Shown: piece after piece, positions 56,681-64,000 of the stretch | How positions within the stretch are numbered: position 1 is the first letter of the stretch | How the letters are laid out: each line of letters starts with the position of its first letter | Assembly: GCF_020859565.1 (NCBI RefSeq) | Contig: NZ_JAJHUO010000008.1 | Location: forward strand, 179,409-243,408 | Source of the DNA: Saccharothrix luteola | Lineage (GTDB): Bacteria; Actinomycetota; Actinomycetes; Mycobacteriales; Pseudonocardiaceae | DNA: 64,000 nt | Direction: 5' to 3' | Position numbers and translations under genes: made by a program | The notes under the pieces: generated by a model | Told to the model about the DNA's origin: nothing | Databases searched by the model: none | The model's input: the letters and a program-made list of their open reading frames with translations, nothing else

Positions 56681-57091
56681 GTGGCACTGCCGGAGGGTCG
56701 GTACGGCGCACCGCGCAGGTCCCTGCCCAGGTGGGCGCGGTGGTCACTCCCCGTGATCGCGGTGCTGGTCGGCGGGGTCGTCGCGTGGGTCGGCTACCGC
56801 AACCTCGGCACGATGCCCGTCGAGGCCAAGCAGACCGCGTTCACGGTGGTCGGCGACAGCACGGTCGAGATCACGTTCGAGGTGGTCAGGCAGACCCCGG
56901 AGCAGCCCGTGGTGTGCATCGTGCGCGCGCGTTCCCAGGACGGCGACGAGGCCGGCCGGCGGGAGGTCCTGGTCGCGCCGGGAGCCGACACGGTGCGCGC
57001 CACGACCGTGCTGCGGACGTCCAAACCACCCGTCACCGGCGAGGTCTTCGGCTGCTCCTACCAGGTTCCGGCGTACCTGTCCACGAGGTAG
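56681..57091 (+). CDS. DUF4307 membrane-anchored protein
   Basis: 136 residues from GTG 56681. One TM helix ([19 protein letters not shown]) with a short basic N-terminus, then an exported beta domain ([40 protein letters not shown]). DUF4307 proteins lie next to mca and greA in many actinobacteria (Rv1081c). Function unknown. Confidence 0.88.
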   Translation: MALPEGRYGAPRRSLPRWARWSLPVIAVLVGGVVAWVGYRNLGTMPVEAKQTAFTVVGDSTVEITFEVVRQTPEQPVVCIVRARSQDGDEAGRREVLVAPGADTVRATTVLRTSKPPVTGEVFGCSYQVPAYLSTR

Positions 57092-57166
57092 CGGCCAAGC
57101 GGGTGATCTGCGGGTTTAGTGGCGGATCCGGGAACAAAACGCCGTCGCCGAACGTTCTGGGTCTGT

Positions 57167-57209
57167 TACTCTGGCCTTTCAGCACGGCCCCGACGCGGGC
57201 CGTGTTTTT
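57167..57209 (+). promoter_or_regulatory. greA leader: -10-like element and intrinsic-terminator hairpin
   Basis: TACTCT at 57167-57172 looks like a -10 element. Directly after it, CACGGCCC-CGACGC-GGGCCGTG followed by TTTTT (57183-57209) is a textbook intrinsic terminator with U-tract. It lies 67 bp before the greA GTG. It may end DUF4307 transcripts or act as an attenuator in the greA leader. Confidence 0.65.
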
Positions 57210-57276
57210 CCGTTCCGGGCTGGTGCGCCCGGGAACTGCCAGCCCACGCCGTGGGCCGGAGCAAGACGAGGAGTTG

Positions 57277-57771
57277 GTGACCGTGAGCGACACTGAGGTG
57301 ACCTGGCTGACCCAGGAGGCCTACGACCGGCTCAAGGGGGAGCTGGACGAGATGATCGAGAATCGCCCGGTCATTGCTGCGGAGATCAACGCGCGTCGCG
57401 AGGAGGGTGACCTCCGCGAGAACGGCGGGTACCACGCGGCCCGCGAGGAGCAGGGCAAGCAGGAGGCCCGCATCCGCCAGCTGCAGGAGCTGCTGAGGGT
57501 CGCCAAGGTCGGCGAGGCGCCCACGGTGACGGGCGTCGCGGCGCCCGGCATGGTGCTCACTGTGCGTTACGACGGTGATGACGAGACCGAGGAGTTCCTG
57601 CTCGCCACCCGTGAGGAGGGCGCGCACGGCGCCCTCGAGGTCTACTCCCCGTCGTCGCCGCTGGGCAAGGCGTTGCTCGGCGCGAAGGAGGGCGAGGCGC
57701 GTCAGTACGAGCTGCCCAACGGCAGCACGATGAAAGTCACGCTGATCAAGGCCGTGCCGTACGCCGGCTGA
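57277..57771 (+). CDS. greA: Transcript cleavage factor GreA
   Basis: 164 residues. Coiled-coil N-terminus with acidic tip [20 protein letters not shown] (the Asp/Glu that activate RNA-polymerase cleavage) and a C-terminal FKBP-like domain with [26 protein letters not shown] precedes GTG 57277; an alternative GTG is at 57283. It rescues backtracked RNA polymerase. Confidence 0.97.
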   Translation: MTVSDTEVTWLTQEAYDRLKGELDEMIENRPVIAAEINARREEGDLRENGGYHAAREEQGKQEARIRQLQELLRVAKVGEAPTVTGVAAPGMVLTVRYDGDDETEEFLLATREEGAHGALEVYSPSSPLGKALLGAKEGEARQYELPNGSTMKVTLIKAVPYAG

Positions 57772-57786
57772 CCCCCAGACACCAGG

Positions 57787-57937
57787 AGGGGGGGCCCCCC
57801 CCCCCGGGGGGGCCCCCCCCCGGGGGGGGCGCGGGGGGGGGGGGGCCCCAATGTGGGAGACCCCTTATCTCGGCGGTGCGGTCCGCGGGCGCCCCCCCCC
57901 CCCCCGGGGGGGCGCCCCCCCGGGGGGGGGCCCGCCC
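57787..57937. other. Second G/C homopolymer block, probable sequence artefact
   Basis: About 150 bp of alternating G and C runs with a normal-looking island at 57848-57886, the same two-block layout as 12029-12182. It starts 15 bp after the greA stop and ends at a 15-bp tandem repeat. Original intergenic sequence has probably been lost. Confidence 0.7.
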
Positions 57938-57939
57938 TT

Positions 57940-57984
57940 CTGCTGTCGTGCCACCTGTTGTCGTATCACCTGATGTCGTACCGC
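57940..57984. repeat. Three tandem 15-bp repeats
   Basis: CTGCTGTCGTGCCAC, CTGTTGTCGTATCAC and CTGATGTCGTACCGC (57940, 57955, 57970). Consensus CTGNTGTCGTRYCRC. They border the G/C block, so the array may once have been longer. They end 9 bp before the Lrp gene. Confidence 0.7.
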
Positions 57985-57993
57985 CCGATCCGG

Positions 57994-58488
57994 TCACGTG
58001 ACGCGTTCCAGCAGGGGCCGCACGCGGGGCGGGACGGGGGTGGAGAGCGCGATCGACGTGGACAGCCGCTGCACGCCCGGCACGTCCACGATCGAGTCGA
58101 TCACCCGTTGCAGGTCGGCGTTGGACCGGGCCACGACCCGCGCGAACAGGTCGCCCGGCCCGGTCGTCGCGTGCACCTCGCACACCTCGTTGATCGCGGC
58201 CAGCCCCTGCGACACCTCGTGCCGCCGTCCCTGGGCGATCTCCAGCACGGCGAACGCGGTCAGCCCGTAGCCCATCGCGGCCAGGTCGAGCGCGGGCGGG
58301 AAGCCCGTCAGCACGCCGCGCGCCACCAGCCGGTCCAGCCGGGCCTGCACCGTGCCGCGGGCCACGCCGAGGCGCCGCGAGCACTCCAGCACCCCCAGCC
58401 GGGGCTCGTCGGTGAGCAGCAGCAACAGCCGTGCGTCCAGGGCGTCGACGGCCTGGTCAGAGTGTTCAGTTTGCGGGTCGGAAGGCAT
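57994..58488 (-). CDS. Lrp/AsnC-family transcriptional regulator
   Basis: 164 residues. N-terminal winged HTH (ECSRRLGVARGTVQARLDRL) and C-terminal RAM/ASNC ligand-binding domain (HATTGPGDLFARVVARSNAD). Divergent from the HPPD gene with a 75-bp gap, so it probably senses an aromatic amino acid or its keto acid and controls tyrosine catabolism (inference). Confidence 0.92.
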   Translation of the reverse strand: MPSDPQTEHSDQAVDALDARLLLLLTDEPRLGVLECSRRLGVARGTVQARLDRLVARGVLTGFPPALDLAAMGYGLTAFAVLEIAQGRRHEVSQGLAAINEVCEVHATTGPGDLFARVVARSNADLQRVIDSIVDVPGVQRLSTSIALSTPVPPRVRPLLERVT

Positions 58489-58560
58489 GAACCACTGTAC
58501 AAGATGTCCAGCGGAACTCCGGAGTGTTGCTCACCCTGACCAGCATTCCACATGCTGTGA

Positions 58561-59745
<1,185 letters not shown>

Positions 59746-59804
59746 CCCCTCGGCGTCGCCGCGGCGGGAACCGTCGGGCGGCGTCTCGCGTTGTGACGGC
59801 GACG

Positions 59805-59835
59805 GGCCGGTCCGGGCACCCCCGGGCCGGCCTTT
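59805..59835 (+). terminator. Hairpin downstream of hppD
   Basis: GGCCGGTCCGGG pairs with CCCGGGCCGGCC (one G-U), loop CACC, followed by TTT. 60 bp after the hppD stop. Confidence 0.65.
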
Positions 59836-59939
59836 CGCGTCGGATCCTGTCGGAACGCTGACGATGCCCGTACGGCACGCGCCGGGACCGGTACTCTCGG
59901 TGCGGGGTCAGCTCACACAGCATTCACCTGGAGGGTGGC

Positions 59940-60170
59940 ATGGCGCTCGCGGCACGGGTCACCGCGGTGCTCCCGCTCGTCGGAGCGGTGGCCACCGCCG
60001 TGGCGTTGACCGGCGCGGCGTTCTTCACCGTGGCCCACGCGGGGTGCGCGGACACGGGCCGGTTCGTGGAGCGCGACGGCGTGGTGGAGTTCGTCGGCGG
60101 GTGCGTGGACGGGCACGACCTGCCCGCCGTGCCGCGGGTGGAGAACGCGCGGTACGACGTGAAGCCCTGA
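59940..60170 (+). CDS. Small exported protein
   Basis: 76 residues. N-terminal hydrophobic segment (AVLPLVGAVATAVALTGAAF) as signal peptide or anchor, then CADTGRFVERDGVVEFVGGC, then VDGHDLPAVP. The two Cys could pair. GGAGGGTGG precedes ATG 59940. No family recognised; secreted or membrane-anchored. Confidence 0.75.
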   Translation: MALAARVTAVLPLVGAVATAVALTGAAFFTVAHAGCADTGRFVERDGVVEFVGGCVDGHDLPAVPRVENARYDVKP

Positions 60171-60201
60171 CGTTCGCGGGCTCGTGGGCGATAGTGGACC
60201 C

Positions 60202-60474
60202 ATGTGTCGCAACATCAGGGTGCTCCACAACTTCGAACCGCCCGCCACCGAGGACGAGGTCCGTGCGGCGGCCGTTCAGTACGTGCGCAAGGTGAGCGGG
60301 TCGACGCGTCCGTCGGCGGCGAACCAGGCGGCGTTCGACGCGGCCGTCGAGGCGGTGGCCGAGGCCACTCGCGTGCTGCTCGAATCGCTGGTCACGCAGG
60401 CCCCACCCCGTGACCGCGAGGTCGAGGCCGCCAAGGCGAAGGAACGCTCCGCCGCCCGCTTCGGCCCCCGCTGA
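60202..60474 (+). CDS. DUF2277 family protein
   Basis: 90 residues with the family start MCRNIRVLHNFEPPATEDEV and the conserved AAVQYVRKVSGSTRPSAANQ. Small soluble helical protein, function unknown. ATG 60202 is used; the GTG six codons earlier is rejected because MCRNI is the family N-terminus. Confidence 0.9.
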   Translation: MCRNIRVLHNFEPPATEDEVRAAAVQYVRKVSGSTRPSAANQAAFDAAVEAVAEATRVLLESLVTQAPPRDREVEAAKAKERSAARFGPR

Positions 60475-60497
60475 CCCGCGTGTCCCACGTCCAGAAC

Positions 60498-60694
60498 GCG
60501 AGAGTCCTACGTTCAGGGCGCGAGAGTCCTACGTTCACGTACCCCGAGTTGAACGCTCAGCACAGCGCGAAACCCCGCGCCCGTGGTGACTGAGCGCGGG
60601 GTTCGGTGTGCTGAGCGTTGAATTCAGGTGTTCTGAACGTAGGACACGCGCGACGCGAACGTAGGACTCTCGAGGGCTGGAGGTAGGACTCTCG
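60498..60694. repeat. Full compound intergenic element: 22-bp arms, core hairpin, inverted 22-bp arms
   Basis: Left arms GCGAGAGTCCTACGTTC at 60498 and 60520; core TTGAACGCTCAGCACA at 60549; inner stem CCCCGCGC/GCGCGGGG; inverted core TGTGCTGAGCGTTGAA at 60607. Inverted arms follow at 60635 (diverged), 60657 (GAACGTAGGACTCTCG) and 60683 (partial), again at 22-bp period. It fills the gap between the convergent DUF2277 and metB genes and could be a bidirectional terminator or mobile palindromic repeat. Confidence 0.85.
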
Positions 60695-60698
60695 GGGG

Positions 60699-61850
60699 TT
60701 AGTCGAGGGCGGTCAGGAGGTCGGTGATCAGGTCGTCGGCCGATTCGATGCCCACGGAGAGGCGGATCAGGTCGGCGGGGACCTCCAGGAGCGAGCCGGC
60801 CGTGCTGGCGTGGGTCATGCGGCCGGGGTGCTCGATCAGGGATTCGACGCCGCCCAGCGACTCGGCCAGGGTGAACAGGCGGGTGCGGGAGCAGACGTCG
60901 AGGGCCGCTTGCTCGCCGCCCGCCACGCAGAACGAGATCATCCCGCCGAACCGGCGCATCTGCTTCGCCGCGACCTCGTGGCCTGGGTGCTCGGGCAGGC
61001 CCGGGTAGTACACGCGCGTCACCTTCGGGTGCCGGACCAGGGCCTCGACGACCTTCTCGGCGTTGTCCGAGTGCTTCTCCATGCGCACTTCGAGCGTCTT
61101 GATGCCCCGCAACGTCAACCACGCGTCGAACGGCCCCGGCACGGCGCCCGCACCGTTCTGCAGGAAGCCGAACTGCGCGTCGAGCTCGTCGTCCGACGTG
61201 ATCAACGCCCCGCCGACGACGTCCGAGTGCCCGCCGACGTACTTGGTCGTCGAGTGCAGCACGACGTCCGCGCCCAGCTCCAACGGGCTCTGCAGGTACG
61301 GCGAGGCGAACGTGTTGTCCACCACGAGCAGCGCGCCCGCCGAGTGCGCCACCTGCGCGAGCAGCGCGATGTCGGCGATGTTGAGCAACGGGTTGGTCGG
61401 CGTCTCGATCCAGACGACCTTGGTGTTCGGCCGGATCGCCGCGCGCACCGCGTCGACGTCGGACAGCGCGGCCGGCGTGTGCTCGACGCCCCAGTGCGAC
61501 AGCACCTTGTCGATCAGCCGGAACGTGCCGCCGTACGCGTCGTTCGGGATGACGACGTGGTCGCCGGGCCGGCACATCGCGCGCAGGGCCGTGTCGGTCG
61601 CGCCCATGCCGGAGGCGAACGCGCGCGCGTGCCGCCCGCCTTCGAGCGCCGCCAGGCACTCCTCCAGCGCGGCACGGGTCGGGTTGCCGGTGCGGGAGTA
61701 CTCGAAACCGCCGCGCAGCCCCCCGACGCCGTCCTGCGCGTAGGTGGAGGTGGCGTGGATCGGCACGATGACCGAGCCCGTGGTCGGGTCGGGGTCCTGC
61801 CCGGCGTGGATAGCCCTGGTCGCGAAACCGTAGTGGCCGGTGTCCGTCAT
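60699..61850 (-). CDS. metB: Cystathionine gamma-synthase/lyase (PLP)
   Basis: 383 residues. PLP Lys in VLHSTTKYVGGHSDVVGG, substrate motif FEYSRTGNPTRAALEECLAA, ASGMGATDTAL and C-terminal GGVESLIEHPGRMTHAS. Cystathionine synthase versus lyase cannot be settled by sequence alone; nearby cbs favours a reverse transsulfuration role. Equivalent of Rv1079. ATG 61850. Confidence 0.93.
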   Translation of the reverse strand: MTDTGHYGFATRAIHAGQDPDPTTGSVIVPIHATSTYAQDGVGGLRGGFEYSRTGNPTRAALEECLAALEGGRHARAFASGMGATDTALRAMCRPGDHVVIPNDAYGGTFRLIDKVLSHWGVEHTPAALSDVDAVRAAIRPNTKVVWIETPTNPLLNIADIALLAQVAHSAGALLVVDNTFASPYLQSPLELGADVVLHSTTKYVGGHSDVVGGALITSDDELDAQFGFLQNGAGAVPGPFDAWLTLRGIKTLEVRMEKHSDNAEKVVEALVRHPKVTRVYYPGLPEHPGHEVAAKQMRRFGGMISFCVAGGEQAALDVCSRTRLFTLAESLGGVESLIEHPGRMTHASTAGSLLEVPADLIRLSVGIESADDLITDLLTALD

Positions 61851-61870
61851 GCGTCTAGGGTACGGCGGCC

Positions 61871-61910
61871 CAAAACGCAACCGCCCGTCGACCGGAAGGC
61901 CGACGGGCGG
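61871..61910 (-). terminator. Intrinsic terminator of the RDD gene
   Basis: On the minus strand CCGCCCGTCG and CGACGGGCGG form a 10-bp stem with a 10-nt loop, followed by TTGCGTTTTG. It lies 26 bp after the RDD stop. Confidence 0.65.
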
Positions 61911-61936
61911 TCGGGTGAATCGGTGTCCGACCTAAG

Positions 61937-63022
61937 TCACCACTGCTGCGGCGGCTGCTGGCCGTACGGGTTCTGCTGCTGCGGCTGGCCGTACGGGTTC
62001 GACGCGGGCGCCTGGCCGTACGGGTTGGGCTGCTGCTGGCCGTAGCCACCGGGGTAGCCGCCGGGAGCCGCGCCCGCGGGGGCGTTGACCACGATGGTGC
62101 CCAGGATCTTGTCGGCCCACGTCTGCTTCTTCGCTTCCCACAACGGCGCGAACCAGCCCGCGTAGCAGGGCAGCGAATCGACGAAGTGGCACAGGTGGCG
62201 CACGAAGGCGTTGCCGAAACCGATCGGCTGCCCCGTCTCCTCCTTGATGAGCTTGATCTTCGCGACCTTCTTGCCCATCGACTGGCCCGTGGTGCCGGCC
62301 AGGTACCAGGAGTTGTAGATCATGAAGCCGAGCAGGCCCACGTACCCGACACCCATGAGGATCAGGTAGAGCGTCGGGTCACCGGTCGCCGCGCCGATGC
62401 CGGCGAGGATGCCGACGATCACGCCCGGCGCGACGTAGTCGATCAACGCGCCGACGGCCCGACTGCCCCACTCCGCGTAACCCCCTGACGGCGCACCGTA
62501 AGCGGGCTGCGCGGCGTACGCCTGCTGGGCGCCCCACGCCTGCTGCTGCTGTTGCTGCGGCTGGCCGTACGGGTTCGACGTGGGCGCCTGGCCGTACGGG
62601 TTGGGCTGCTGCTGGCCGTACTGCTGCGGCTGCTGCGGCTGGCCGTACGGGTTGGACGGCGGCTGCTGCCCGTAAGCCTGCTGCTGGCCGTACTGGGCGG
62701 GCTGCTGCTGCCCGTACTGGGGCGGCTGCTGGGCCGGGAACGCGCCGGAGCCGGGCTGCTGCGCCGGCTGACCGTACGGGTTGGACCCGGGCTGCTGCGT
62801 CGCGCCCGGCGGCACGACCTGGGTCGCGTCCGGGTTCGACTGGGGCTGCTGCGGTCCGGAGGGCACGACCTGGGTCGCCTCCGGCGGCGGGAAAGCAGGG
62901 GGCTGGCCGCCGCCGGGCACGACCTGCGTCGCGTCGGCGTTCGGGGGCTGGGCACCCTGCCCCTGCTCCTGCTGGTTTTGACCGCCGAACTGCTGGTTCC
63001 CTGGCGGCTGCGGAGCGTTCAT
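61937..63022 (-). CDS. Pro/Gln/Tyr-rich RDD-family membrane protein (Pra-like)
   Basis: 361 residues. A disordered N-terminal ~185 residues contain ATQVVP repeats and many NPYGQ-type repeats. An RDD domain with three TM helices follows (residues ~195-315; GSRAVGALIDYVAPGVIVGI, MIYNSWYLAGTTGQSMGKKV, WADKILGTIVV), then a second short PYGQ tail. Similar to M. tuberculosis Pra (Rv1078). The start is ATG 63022 after an AAACTCCG leader. The repetitive DNA may expand or contract. Confidence 0.9.
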   Translation of the reverse strand: MNAPQPPGNQQFGGQNQQEQGQGAQPPNADATQVVPGGGQPPAFPPPEATQVVPSGPQQPQSNPDATQVVPPGATQQPGSNPYGQPAQQPGSGAFPAQQPPQYGQQQPAQYGQQQAYGQQPPSNPYGQPQQPQQYGQQQPNPYGQAPTSNPYGQPQQQQQQAWGAQQAYAAQPAYGAPSGGYAEWGSRAVGALIDYVAPGVIVGILAGIGAATGDPTLYLILMGVGYVGLLGFMIYNSWYLAGTTGQSMGKKVAKIKLIKEETGQPIGFGNAFVRHLCHFVDSLPCYAGWFAPLWEAKKQTWADKILGTIVVNAPAGAAPGGYPGGYGQQQPNPYGQAPASNPYGQPQQQNPYGQQPPQQW

Positions 63023-63183
63023 CGGAGTTTCCAACCCCCTTGGCACGGGCCGTAGGTGTATGAGTCGGTGGCCAACGCTAGCGGATGCCGCCCCCTCGGC
63101 CACGCACAACCGGTCAACCTGTCCCGATCCGCGATGAGGGGCAGGACACGTCGACCGCGTTCCGGGGGCCGGCCGGCAGCCGA

Positions 63184-64000
63184 TCAGCGACCGGCGAGGA
63201 AACCCAGGATGTCCTGCCGGGTGACGACTCCGGCCGGCTTGCCGTCCTCCAGCACCAGCGCACCGTCCGCTGAGGACAGTGCCGCCATGGCGGAGCTGAT
63301 CGACTCGCCGGCGCCGATCGTGGGCAGCTTCAACGACATGTGCCGGTCGAGCCGGTCGGTCAGCTGCGCCTTGCCGGTGAACAGCGCGTCGAGCAGGTCG
63401 CGCTCGTTGACCGCGCCCGCCACCTCGGCCGCCATCACGGGCGGCTCGGCGTTGACGACCGGCATCTGGGAGACGCCGTACTCGCGCATGATCGCGACCG
63501 CCTCGGCGACCGTCTCATTCGGATGGCCGTGCACGAGGTCGGGCACGGTGCCGTCCTTGCGCCGCAACACGTCGCCGACCGTCGCGCCGGACGTGTCGGG
63601 CGACAGGAACCCGTACTGCGCCATCCACTTGTCGTTGAACACGCTCGACAGGTAGCCGCGCCCGCCGTCGGGCAGCAGCACGACGATCACGTCGTCCGGC
63701 CCCGCGGTCTCGGCGACCCGCAGCGCCGCCGCGACGGCCATGCCGCACGAGCCGCCGACGAGCAGCCCCTCCTCACGGGCCAGGCGCCGGGTGATCTCGA
63801 ACGAGTCGCCGTCGCTCACCGCGACGATCTCGTCGCACACGTCCCGGTCGTAGGCGTCCGGCCAGAAGTCCTCGCCGACGCCCTCCACCAGGTACGGCCG
63901 GCCGGTGCCGCCGGAGTAGACCGAGCCCTCGGGGTCCGCGCCGATGATCTTCACGCGACCCTCGGAGACCTCCTTGAGGTACTTGCCCGTGCCGGAGATC
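63184..64000 (-). CDS. cbs: Cystathionine beta-synthase (5' end outside window)
   Basis: 272 C-terminal residues visible; the frame is open to the window edge. The fold-type II PLP domain ends with SGTGKYLKEV, GSVYSGGTGRPYLVEGVGED, LLVGGSCGMAVAAALRVA and SVFNDKWMAQYGF. A CBS-domain pair follows (VAEAVAIMREYGVSQMPVVN; LKLPTIGAGESISSAMAALS), typical of true CBS rather than cysteine synthase. It condenses serine and homocysteine. Equivalent of Rv1077. Confidence 0.95.
   Translation of the reverse strand, partial: ISGTGKYLKEVSEGRVKIIGADPEGSVYSGGTGRPYLVEGVGEDFWPDAYDRDVCDEIVAVSDGDSFEITRRLAREEGLLVGGSCGMAVAAALRVAETAGPDDVIVVLLPDGGRGYLSSVFNDKWMAQYGFLSPDTSGATVGDVLRRKDGTVPDLVHGHPNETVAEAVAIMREYGVSQMPVVNAEPPVMAAEVAGAVNERDLLDALFTGKAQLTDRLDRHMSLKLPTIGAGESISSAMAALSSADGALVLEDGKPAGVVTRQDILGFLAGR

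Noticed and set aside
60498..60694. CRISPR-like repeat with 22-bp period
   Set aside because: The arms are adjacent, separated by 5 bp, and mirror-inverted round a hairpin; there are no spacers.

Overview
The window reads as chromosomal DNA of a high-GC mycothiol-producing actinobacterium. GC content is clearly above 70%, GTG starts are frequent, and many gene pairs share 4-bp GTGA/ATGA overlaps. Markers include mycothiol conjugate amidase, a GT87 polyprenol-type mannosyltransferase, DUF6542 and DUF4307 proteins and a lipid-droplet-associated protein. An AfsR/SARP regulator and tandem secreted L,D-transpeptidase and chaplin-like genes fit a filamentous Pseudonocardiaceae (Saccharothrix/Actinosynnema/Lentzea type). 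The genus is inference. From memory, the right-hand 14 kb is largely collinear with Mycobacterium tuberculosis Rv1077-Rv1086, and ychF, ispH, xseAB, glpX, fumC and phoH2 also lie near one another there.

Layout. 0-6.5 kb: a partial SRPBCC-Nudix protein, an OmpR-type two-component pair, and a divergent operon of a LolA/RseB-like exported protein with an ABC transporter; four TCTCAG repeats in two 11-bp pairs lie between them. 6.6-10.3 kb: a complete thiamine ABC importer under a TPP riboswitch. 10.3-11.8 kb: pterin dehydratase and a mannosyltransferase. 12.0-13.6 kb: a small accessory island with a corrupted G/C homopolymer block, the 3' end of a probable Uma2-type gene, and two toxin-antitoxin pairs (RHH/Doc and YefM/YoeB), each with its own palindromic operator candidate. 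13.7-22.5 kb: ychF, then genome-maintenance genes (Ada-AlkA fusion, Ogt, RmuC, SbcD, SbcC). 22.7-29.4 kb: an accessory stretch with a secreted six-repeat lectin-like protein, an AfsR/SARP regulator with a perfect 11-bp tandem repeat upstream, an ABC exporter and a frameshifted Ala-rich coiled-coil gene.

29.4-49.7 kb: ispH, xseA/xseB, glpX, a secreted trypsin, two small L,D-transpeptidases with an SD-sequestering hairpin between them, ferredoxin-NADP reductase, fumC, an EamA exporter divergent from a MocR regulator, an ATP-dependent DNA ligase, a roughly 20-bp tandem repeat array in front of guaB1, phoH2, a DUF885 peptidase-like gene and two paralogous small acidic secreted two-cysteine proteins. 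49.7-64 kb: short-chain Z-prenyl synthase, hemolysin III, YyaL, a small membrane protein, mca, DUF4307, greA, metB, a proline/glutamine-rich RDD protein and cbs. Into this block are inserted a PrpE-like phosphatase, a trypsin/WD40 remnant, Lrp with HPPD, and small genes.

Points most worth following up are non-coding. One is a compound intergenic element of 22-bp iterated arms plus a TTGAACGCTCAGCAC core, present as a half copy at 38.5 kb and a full inverted copy at 60.5 kb. Others are the shared TCACAC-N4-GTGTT site before both chaplin-like genes, the SD-occluding hairpin at 35.6 kb, a terminator-like hairpin in the greA leader, and two G/C homopolymer islands that look like sequence errors and have probably destroyed real sequence.
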